Assembly (NCBI GenBank): GCA_004335635.1
Contig: QAXH01006768.1
Coordinates: forward strand, 18,550-82,549
Direction of reading: 5' to 3'
DNA: 64,000 nt
From: Chloromonas sp. AAM2
Taxonomy: Eukaryota; Chlorophyta; Chlorophyceae; Chlamydomonadales; Chlamydomonadaceae
The notes beneath the pieces were generated by a model. The model searched no databases. It was not told the origin of the DNA and was given only the letters and a program-made list of their open reading frames with translations. Position numbers and translations under genes: made by a program. Positions 55,660-64,000 of the stretch are shown piece after piece; position 1 is the stretch's first letter; every line of letters begins with the position of its first letter.

Positions 55660-56447
55660 AAAAAGATGTTTGCCAGTTCTGGGACAGTTCCTGTGGACTG
55701 CACTGGAACCAGTGGTATTGTGTTGGTGTCATATGATTTGGCATGACACTATTGTGTGTAGTGGCATCGAGTGTAGTGGTATCGAGTTTGTTACCCATTG
55801 TACGCGACAGCCAGTTCTGGGACAGCACTGGAACCTGTGGTTATGTGTTGGGGTGTGTGTGTGTGTGCGTGTGTGTGTGTGTGTCAGGTGAGTCATGTTG
55901 GTATCTCTGGCTCTCCCTGTGTCCTTCACATGTCTAATCGGTACATTCTGTGTGTCCTGGCCTTAGGACCTGTGACGCAGTGTCCGCACAGCGTACCGGA
56001 CCTGTCTAAAGCCTTGTGTGCGAGCGTGTACAGCTCAGTATGTCGAATGTCGTGCTCCTGTCCACAACCTGACTGAGTAAGTCTGATCCGGCAAAAGACA
56101 GGATCCTGACTGCAGCGCATCCTGGCATCCTGTCAAGCAGTTGGAACACTTGGTGGCGACTTACATCACTTTGAGGTACTGGCCTGTCAGAATGGTTCAC
56201 ACACCGGTTTGTCTTTTGACAATGTAGGTCCTGTCTCTTAATTCGCTGTCCCAGAATTGGCCCTGTGATACCGTGTACCATAACACCCGTTATCCACCCC
56301 GTGTGCGATTGACGCACATACGAATACACCCATGTTTGCCTGACACACACAGTCACTGTGTGGCCACAGCCCCTGTGAGCACCACGGACAACACTGGTCC
56401 AGTGGTACTCCCAGGAATTGTCCCAGAACTGGCAAACTTCTTTTTTT
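55660..56447. mobile_element. Inverted-repeat element, copy D (788 bp, nested ends)
   Basis: Left end AAAAAGATGTTTGCCAGTTC; right end GTCCCAGAACTGGCAAACTT followed by CTTTTTTT. Inside are degenerate second ends at 55810 (GCCAGTTCTGGGACAGC) and 56246 (GCTGTCCCAGAATTGGC), facing as the outer ends do. A (GT)n tract lies at 55849-55887. TAC is adjacent to both outer ends, a possible but weak 3-bp target duplication. Confidence 0.65.
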
Positions 56448-57069
56448 ACCGTATGTTATTGTACGTACGCAGAAGCAACACATACCGTACGTGCAATAAC
56501 ACCGCAGTCACCGCTACCAATGATCGTCATTTACTGCTCGCCACTCTTGAGTCTGCTGCAACACGCATCAACAATTGAATACAAATAGTTGCATGACAGC
56601 CCCCAAATCGCCTTGGTTTTTTCAAGGGTTCCCGGTTCCGAAACAAGCACAGGCTGTCACAGCCACGGTGGCATACAATTTATTTACAATTCGCCTTCTC
56701 TCATCTATCGGGCGGTTTGGCCCCTTGTTTTGCATAGTTTCTGTGCTTTTGCATCATGGCCTGGACTGGTCAAGGCGAGTCACCGTAACAGATGCTCCAC
56801 CACTTTTCCTCCACATACAATCCACTAGCACAACGGCCTTGGGTCCTGCCCCCAACTCCTTCCCCTCGTTACGTTGCCCAACAAGGGCATGGGCGTTTAC
56901 GCACATGTGAGAGCAGTACTAGGCCTTGCCTCTAACTCCTCGTTAGTGCCCAGCACAGGCGTAAAGGTTTGTCCCCAAGTACACATGGGCAGTACATCAA
57001 CTAGTCGCAGTGTTAGGTCGCACAGTGGGCACCCATAAGTGCAATAGTGCCCTCGTTCTGCTGAAGCTG

Positions 57070-60000
57070 TCAGTGCTTGGTGCCACACATACACGCCCAG
57101 GGGCTGCTGACTGTGAGCGGCAGTGAGCCGCTGTAGCGCGCCTTGGCCACATCCCCGCGCAGTGCAACCGACACGCCCGCAGGCGGCGGCCCGCCGTCAG
57201 GGTTGCGCTTGGGCCGGATGTCGCGATCAAATATGGCTGTGGGAATGGCCAGGGTGGCGCATGCGTTGGGCACGTCCACGATGCCGCTGATGCGGCCCTC
57301 GCACGGGCAGCAGGACAGCAACAGGTAAACCTGCACGCAGTTGAACAGGTTAGAATTTTGAATGTAGATGCCATTGCACAGCAACCAGCAGATCTTACCT
57401 CAGGCGCTCAAACTCGTTGTGCATAAACGAAAAAAATTACGAGTTTTGCCAGCAGACACCACACTTGCACAGCAGACAGCAAATAGTAAAAAAAAAAGAA
57501 GTTTGCCAGTTCTGGGACAATTCTGGCATTGAAACCGATCCATCTGTGACTGACCTGGGTGTATATAAACAATGTTGTTGCTGACACCACAGTACATAAA
57601 AGACTGACTGTGACAGCGCAAACCAGCCTGATGACGAGCACATTGCACTGCCAACACCAATGCTATCCCAGAATTGGTCAAACTGTACAGAAGATGGCCG
57701 ATTTCACATCTACAGGATGGCAAACCAATACCGTTGGGAGGTTCACACGATGTTCCAGTGTGGACACACAAGGATTGTCCCAGAACTGGCAAACTTCGTT
57801 TTTTTTTGTGCGGCACCTTGTGCGGCATCCCCATGGCAAGTTGTGCGAAGACGCATGTGCGCACATTCACTCCAAGGAGCGGCCTTGTTATTTTATACGT
57901 GTCGGACGCATGTCATGAGCCAGGTGTGTTGCACAGAGAGAGGAATCCATTCCACCGCACAACAATGAATACAATCAGTAGAGATGTTGTCGTAACCTTG
58001 AAGTATATCGTAAGCTATCTAATGCCGAGGTGCCCGGCAGCCGCCCACCTGCTCCTGGGTGTACCCGCCGACCCTGCTGATGTAGTCAATGGCGTTCAGC
58101 ACGGCCCGCTTGTACGCAACACTGCACGGCAGAGCCCAGGCAGCAGGAACAGAAACAAGTGCATCCCTTGCAATCACACTCTTAACTCAGCTGCTTTGTT
58201 GTTTAGCCTGATCATCCGCGTAACTCATTCGTCAGGCGATGCTATCACGAGACAGGTATTTGCTTCATTGCACAGAAGGCTCACAACAACAAAGTCGTTT
58301 CTTTCGTAGCACAAGTATGCTTTCAGACAAGCGCTAAAGATAAGCCAGGTACATGCACATATACAGGTCCAGATATGACCATTGTTTGATTCCCATTCCA
58401 CTGCTCACCTTGCGTCCAGGTAGTGCTGCTTGCCCGACTCATCGACACTGATGCCTTCGAAGACAAGCCATTCCGAGTACACCGGCTGCAGGGGACTGAT
58501 CTCAAAGATGGGCATGGGGCCCGCCGGGTTCATGTACCTGCCATTGGCACATGGCAACAGGCTTCGTAAACGCAGCAGGAACAAAGGCATTCACAGTAAA
58601 TACCGATGTATCAGTTTTCTAGGCTGAGGAGACATTGAGCAGGAGAGTGAGACGCCCTGGCATGGCATGCAAGCTGGCATGCCACAGAGTTACGACTAGG
58701 GTCCATAGATTTGGCAACCTCAAACCTTTCTGCTATCACTTACTGTTGCATTCCTCCACGGATGATGTCAAACCTGCATAAAACAAGCAGCGCAGGTAAA
58801 AGGAGGAATGATCAGCACGCATGTGCGGATATACATAGCATGGGCAGCACCATCACTTGCACAGCAGTGCTATCCAGGGGAAAAACAATCTGTGGTGACC
58901 CATCAAATGATTTAGCGTTGTGGGCGATGGCTGTTTTTTACGCATTGCCCACAACACCGACTAAGCCGTCTATATTAGGTGCACCCCACATCGCTGATTG
59001 TGCCAAGCATGCTTCAACCTTGGATTTTGTTCATACTGCCAACCAGCTATGCCGCCCTTGGTCGAAATGCCGCCCCCCTGCCCCACGCCCCCGCCCCCAC
59101 CGCTGCCCCGCTCCCTTGCCTCACTCACTTGAGGTCCAGGAAGCCATGCATCTCAATGGCGCCACAGAAGCTCACCTGAAGCAAGAACACATTGGGTCGT
59201 CACCACCTGGGCAACTGGCAGTGTTGCAATCTGGTGCGTGTCAAGTGCTCGGACAATGCAGTTCGTAATTCGAATCCCGCGCATCGCGTTACCCTACCCA
59301 ACCCTATTGTCACTTGGCTGCCCTAGAGCATGCGTACCTCGCCATCACCCTGAGAGAAGTGCATGTCGCCCACACTCAAGTTGGCACCCTCGACAAAGAC
59401 TGGGAACCAGACTCGGCAGCCGCGTGTGAGGTTCTTAATGTCGCAGTTGCCACCATTCTCGCGGCCCGGGATTGTGCGTGCTCCGGAGTTGGCGATGCGT
59501 TCCCAGTCCGGGGAGTCAGGGCTAACAGAGCCCAGGAAAGCGTTCTTAGGCTCAGGAAGGAGGGCTGCAGGCACGCACCTTTAGCATGTATGGGTAAGCA
59601 ACTGGGGTTGTTCACAATGACATGACTTTAGGTGAGCGCCCGATCCTACTACTATGATGGCGAGGGCCCATGGTAAGCCCGCTACAGTGCAGTAAACCCC
59701 ATTCATCAATGTGCAGCCCGACTGCCACCACCGAAATCCATAGCACATGCTCTCCGAGCACCATCATGCAGTGCAGCTGCAGTCCCCTGCAACTCATACC
59801 CGCAGCCCCAGGCCTTCTCTGCCGCACCTAGCGGGCGCGTGTGCAGGATGCCCCCCAGGGTCAGCGCCTTCTCCCCGTTCGCCACCAGCTCGGCCTCTCG
59901 CCGGTTCCACAGCTCAAGCAGCTCAGGGCTGGGCGCAGTGCCTGCACAAATTGTATGGGCAGACAAGCCAAAACATACCGGCATTAATGGATGGATTGCA

Positions 60001-61679
60001 ATGTTGAGCTCGCTACGGGCAGACAATTCAAAGCACAACTAGATCACTGAGAGTGTGAAGCACAGACACTACTGGCCGGCATTGGCCAACACGGATGGTG
60101 AAGGAAGGCTGGGCGCTGATATGTTGCTAGCCCCGGCACGGCAGCGGGATCCACGAGCTTGCACAGGGTGGTTGACGGAGCCTGCACCAAGCCACACAGT
60201 CCCCGGCCCACCTCACCGATCAGCCCTGGATGGATGATGCCCGCAAACCTCACGCCCGGGATGTGCCGGCTGCTGGCATAGATGCCTTCCAGGTCCCAAA
60301 TGGCCTGCTGCCAGCACGCGCACACAAACACTGTGCCGAAGGCAGGTCTAACAGCACCTACAAGTGGTTTGGAAGCACAGGTCATGTTGCCTGGTGCATG
60401 CAGGTACCCTGAGCAGGCAGTTCACCTTGGTGGCCCCTGGAAAATGGTCCGTGAGGAAACCGCCGCCGTTCTCACGATCAAAGGTACCACAGTACCCCCA
60501 CCTGTGCAAAATGGCACACACTCAGCGTGGCCTAGCCCAGGATCAGATTGATATCTGTGGACTGTGCTTAGTCATGCGGATGGCCCTTGCACAAGAGTGT
60601 GATTGTTACTCCGTATGTGTGTTTGTGCTCGTTTGACTTTTTGTGGGGCCGGTGGCTCCACCTGCCCAAAGTTGCTCCTTGGGCTGATGCTTTCACTGCT
60701 CCTTGCAAGTCTGTGCACTCACTCGTGCCCCTCCAGGGGCCCCAGGTTGCATATCTCCACACACAGCAGGTCGCCGGGCTGAGCGGGCAAACCATCTTTG
60801 GCATCAACAATCTGCAAGCATCACTGCGAACGGTTTCAGCATATGCTGGGCATAAGAGAGGCTTGGCGTCAACATCTGTAAGCGACCTGTGCATGTGTCA
60901 AGAGACGCTTGGAGTCTCTCGAGAGTCTTGTTTACTGCCTGGATAGCTCTACTGCCCGTGTAACAAAAACACACACCTTGAAAGGACCTGATAGGAGGTG
61001 GCATACTGTCAAATCCACGTTCTTGATGTCCTCGGCGCTGTCGTCGTTCTTGACCTGCCCACCTGTCCACTCCATGCACTCCACACGGAAGACCTTGCCA
61101 GTCTCGGCTGTTGCCACCTGTCAGCATGCATGCGTCATGCCAAAACCCATGTGCGTTCAAGGGTAAGGCGCATAAGAAGGCTGCGAGAAGCGCTGCCCTA
61201 CGGCGCTGTCTCTCTGGCCCTGCACCTCACTCTGGATCAAGGCCACACTACATGCACCTGACCATACACACAATCGATGAGTAGATTTCAGGATTTGGAT
61301 GCTACCATATCTGCTGGCCATGCTGAACATGCGATGCTCAAACCAGTAGCTCCGCAACGCGAGGGCGAAGCTGGCCAGTGTTAGCGGCACCAACCCTAGT
61401 TTACCCTACTTCAACCGCATGTGCACTTGGGCAAGCTGCCGTGCGGGATGGCATACTGCGCGCGTTTTGCTATCTGTGGATTGCAATCATCGGAAGAGTG
61501 TTGGTCTAGAGCATCCGCCCGTTACATTGCCATCCTTGAACTGGAGAAGTCGTGCACGCCCTGATATCATTGGTTCTATCACTCACGGGGGGTATGTCCG
61601 GATGCCATCTGTTGTGAAGCGGCTTCGCCTGGCCTTTGGGCCCCAGGGATGGGTCAACGCAGAATAGCTTCTCCTTCAT
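57070..61679 (-). CDS. Formamidase (FmdA/AmdA acetamidase-formamidase family)
   Basis: Hydrolyses formamide (and possibly other short amides) to formate and ammonia, EC 3.5.1.49; cytosolic in relatives. Twelve exons: 61587-61679, 60977-61117, 60723-60811, 60426-60501, 60217-60304, 59828-59941, 59338-59564, 59129-59175, 58744-58773 (30 nt), 58409-58537, 58049-58121, 57070-57330; phases agree, 455 residues, the family's usual size. Family blocks in order: KPLHNRWHPDIPP, DDSAEDIKNVDLTVCHLLSG, QPGDLLCVEICNLGPLEGHE, WGYCGTFDRENGGGFLTDHF, RFAGIIHPGLIGTAPSPELL, GRENGGNCDIKNLTRGCRVW, LSVGDMHFSQGDGE, FCGAIEMHG, YMNPAGPMPIFEISP and a Cys-rich VYLLLSCCPCEGRISGIVDV. The last intron (57331-58048) contains an inverted-repeat element. 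A degenerate copy of one exon lies upstream of the start. The start ATG is the only one in the short first exon. Acetamidase specificity cannot be excluded. Confidence 0.94.
57488..57808. mobile_element. Inverted-repeat element, copy E, inside the formamidase last intron
   Basis: A-run plus GAAGTTTGCCAGTTCTGGGA at the left; TTGTCCCAGAACTGGCAAAC plus CTTCG and a T-run at the right; 321 bp. The ends are nearly perfect inverted repeats of ~33 bp. A third degenerate end (CCCAGAATTGG) lies at about 57667. Both intron splice sites (57330/57331 and 58048/58049) lie outside it. Confidence 0.75.
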
Positions 61680-62364
61680 TCAAACAAACTGATGCACAAA
61701 AGCGCGAATGAGATGCGACGACCTCGAGATAACGCGAACACTGGCAACACCCAGATGACCTGGGTATGGGATCAATGGCGGGCGTATGGGATTTGCCGGT
61801 GTGTGCGCTCTCCGCCTTGGAAGGCATGTGACACGGGTGCATTTGGCTGCAGGAGCCAAGACAAGGTACATTTGTGCAGCCCAGTCGACGCCACCATCGT
61901 CCTGAGGGCCCTGACCTGCAGAACAAGAATTCTTTTTCTGCTGATTGCTCAATTGGCGTTCCAGCTGCAAGCATGTGCTGTTGCAATTCCACTATTATCA
62001 CTGTGGCCACTGTGGCCACGAGCAGACGCAGAATGGTATGCCTGCAGCCCAGGGTGGTGCAGTACAGGCCAGCTGCAGCAGATGGAGGTCTTTTGAATCT
62101 TTTGTGCACCCGCCTTTTACGCATTTGCTCATGGCTGGCTTGGCAGACAGGGAGCGCCTACAAGCCCTACAGCAACAAAATGGACGAACATGATGCATGG
62201 CCTGCCAGGCACAGACCACCAGGCAGATGGACAGAGCACAGTGGCCACTGAAGCCTTGGCCATGGCACAGTGAAGGCAGCGGCAGAGTTGTTTGGATTGC
62301 TTCAGCAAACAAACTCCAACCAGGTACAATTGTATGGTCATGGCAAAGGTACAAACAAGTGAAC

Positions 62365-62480
62365 CCGTTCACGAGTCTTACACGGGCTGTTTTGGGACTG
62401 ATCTCAAAGGTGGGCATGGGACCTGTCGGGTTTATGTACCTGCAGCAGTAGTTGGCCAATGACGCAGGTTTCACAAGCTG
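62365..62480 (-). pseudogene. Degenerate copy of a formamidase exon and splice junction
   Basis: The minus strand reads RYINPTGPMPTFEISP, matching YMNPAGPMPIFEISP of formamidase exon 58409-58537. DNA similarity includes GGGACTGATCTCAAAG (plus strand) and extends weakly into the preceding intron and past the block, where the copy loses the frame (GAGTCTTACACGGGCTG against GAGTACACCGGCTG). It keeps a CAG acceptor. Same orientation as, and about 0.7 kb upstream of, the real gene. No other exon copy was found. Confidence 0.65.
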
Positions 62481-62963
62481 GAGACGGGCCAAAGTTCTCC
62501 CCTTTTTTTCCACAGCACGCGCATCACACACTGTAAGCACAAGACCCTCCAGGCCTGCCTGCAACCATTTCTCTCAGCTTGCTCCCTGCCACTGCTCTAG
62601 AATCAGCAAAAGCTTGCACTCGTGTCCTGGCCCACCCCTTGCCCATGACGAGCTGCATGGCGCAGCCACGTTGTGCCAGCACCTCAAGGTTTTGGTTCTG
62701 CCTCATTTGACATTCGTTCTGACCTGTTTCCCATTCATGCTTTACTCCAGCTACAGCCAAGCCGTCACCTTAGCTATCAATGTCGCCACCTTCCAATACA
62801 AGTTTGCACAAGGCTTACCATGCACCTCATGCAGCTGATATTATTGCACCTTATTCTGGGTTTACTTGTCCATCAAAGAAAAGCAAGAGAGTCGCCTTGC
62901 ACAACACAATCAACAGTCACGTTCTGAGATGTATTTCATAACAGGGGCAACTAGAACTCATCT

Positions 62964-63082
62964 TCAGAACAGGGCATCAATATTGATGTGATTATGGTGC
63001 ACGTGTGCACTGGCCTTCCGAAACTGTTCTTCCGCATTGGCGTAGGCCTGGGCGCCACCCAGTGTGCAGATGGTGATCTGTC
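62964..63082 (-). CDS. Possible last exon of an unrecognised gene
   Basis: After a TTATCCAG acceptor, a 39-residue open frame ends in TGA (QITICTLGGAQAYANAEEQF, then RKASAHVHHNHINIDALF). The composition looks coding and the frame fits a phase-1 junction, but no upstream exon could be joined up to the window end. It may belong to a gene starting to the right or be chance. Confidence 0.25.
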
Positions 63083-63546
63083 CTGGATAATCACTTGAAC
63101 CCAATGACGCAGCCACAACCCTGCACCCGGATTGCGCCTGCCAGCAAACGCTGTCCGTGTCTACCTACTTCATCAAGTCAAGGCGACCAACCAAAACCAT
63201 TCCATACTTGTGCAGCGGCCTGGAAGGCGCCTGCCCTATGCACAAACTGGCGAGCTCATATGCTCACTGCCAGTTCTCTTGCCTTCCAAGCAAAGAGCAA
63301 CCAGTGGTTGTCTACCAAAGATGGTCAACAGGTCCATCACAGAACTCCACTGAAAAGCAACTGAAACTCAACCTAGTTGATGCTTATTCGTGATCTGCCG
63401 TGAGCCGCCGGACTCAACCGGTTGGATCAACCTCGTTGAACAAGCTGTCTAAATAAAAAGTTGCCTGCATCGTTTGGCCAGAGATGCTGCCGATGATGGC
63501 CACACAACATGCGGGCAACCCTGCATCTGTATAGCACCCACACAGT

Positions 63547-63785
63547 CAAAAAAGAAAGTAGCACTACACCGTGTACCAACAACTGTTCAGTTGGTTGTGG
63601 ACCAGCACACAGACTCTTTATACACACACACACGCACACGCAGCAAGAAACGTAGCGTATATTCATCACACAGTAGTTCCTATCAGTCAGTATAACAGGA
63701 CACACGAACACCACACCCATCAAATTGTCCCATCACCACATGTACCCATCAAATTGTCCCAGAATTGGCAAACATCTTTTTTTGT
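63547..63785. mobile_element. Inverted-repeat element, copy F (right end intact, left end decayed)
   Basis: Right end ATTGTCCCAGAATTGGCAAA plus CATCTTTTTTTG near 63751-63785. The left end is only AAAAAAGAAAG. Interior 63600-63700 is the inverse of 7920-8050 in copy A (shared blocks around GGAACTA, GTTACG/GCTACG-TTTCTTGC and the (CA)n tract). CATCAAATTGTCCCA occurs twice near the right end. Confidence 0.55.
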
Positions 63786-64000
63786 TCAAGGGCATAATAA
63801 TCAATGGCGCTTGGTGCTTCTGCATGTGGCTTGACCCGAGCTTCCATTGCGTGTTTATATACTACATCTCGCCACCAGCATCATACAACGAGATTAAGCC
63901 TGTCATCATCATCATCATTACATGGATTTTCATGGTTCAACCCACGGTGCTGCAGCTAGACACAGTATCTCTCCAAGAATTACGCGCCTGACAATCGTTA

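Larger units (their letters stand above)
54607..57069. other. Intergenic region between convergent USP and formamidase genes
   Basis: Contains the 21-bp minisatellite, element D, and otherwise unrecognised sequence (55200-55650 and 56450-57069). TTACA near 56.68 kb might be the formamidase poly(A) signal on the minus strand, but it is about 385 bp away. Confidence 0.6.

Noticed and set aside
59250..59290. tRNA B-box-like AATTCGAATCCC
   Set aside because: No A box or cloverleaf can be drawn around it; it lies in a formamidase intron.
61419..61667. 82-codon plus-strand frame as a separate gene
   Set aside because: It is antisense to the formamidase first exon and intron; the minus-strand reading (KPLHNRWHPDIPP) is clearly the coding one.

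Overview
Eukaryotic nuclear DNA, most likely from a motile green alga of the Chlamydomonadales type. The support for this is: (1) genes made of many short exons with GT-AG introns and TGCAG-like acceptors; (2) a DPY-30/GAF radial-spoke protein that implies a 9+2 cilium; (3) a plant-type RR-TZF zinc-finger protein and a plant-type full-size PDR transporter; (4) TGTAA-like signals after several stop codons; (5) abundant (CA)n tracts. Species assignment is inference. There are no operons, CRISPR arrays or bacterial features. Two assembly gaps are present (8677-9385 and 48873-48977).

I rebuilt the gene models by hand from splice sites and reading-phase continuity; eight models close with all phases consistent. 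Layout: an adenylate-kinase-domain protein (minus, 98-2134, running off the left edge); a doubtful small gene (minus, 4131-4739) divergent from ISY1 (plus, 5014-7678); an mTERF gene (minus, 9906-15377); an RSP2-like radial spoke gene (minus, 15740-19393); a 39-exon PDR/ABCG transporter (minus, 21738-36650) divergent from NUBPL/IND1 (plus, 37428-40072); a 3.7-kb repeat-rich gap; an RR-TZF CCCH protein (minus, 43818-46297); a coiled-coil, low-complexity protein of unknown role (minus, 47869-51383, 5' end unresolved) divergent from a universal stress protein (plus, 52199-54606); and a formamidase (minus, 57070-61679) followed by a degenerate formamidase exon copy and a possible last exon of a further gene.

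The genes are ordinary housekeeping, organelle and cilium genes with no evident shared pathway. NUBPL, mTERF and the adenylate kinase may all act in organelles, but their proximity is not evidence of co-function.

The most interesting unexplained signal is a family of short elements. Their inverted ends carry an A-rich tract followed by the core GTTTGCCAGTTCTGGGACAA. Six copies or part-copies lie in this window (near 7.9-9.5, 40.2, 41.0-41.9, 55.7-56.4, 57.5-57.8 and 63.5-63.8 kb), nearly all in 3' flanks of genes or inside an intron. They look like a non-autonomous inverted-repeat transposon family ranging from about 80 bp to about 1.7 kb. Other repeats include a 9-unit 21-bp minisatellite, a small dispersed palindromic repeat (four copies), a 33-bp perfect tandem duplication, a tandem duplication beside a splice donor, and an in-frame 18-bp coding repeat in the PDR transporter.
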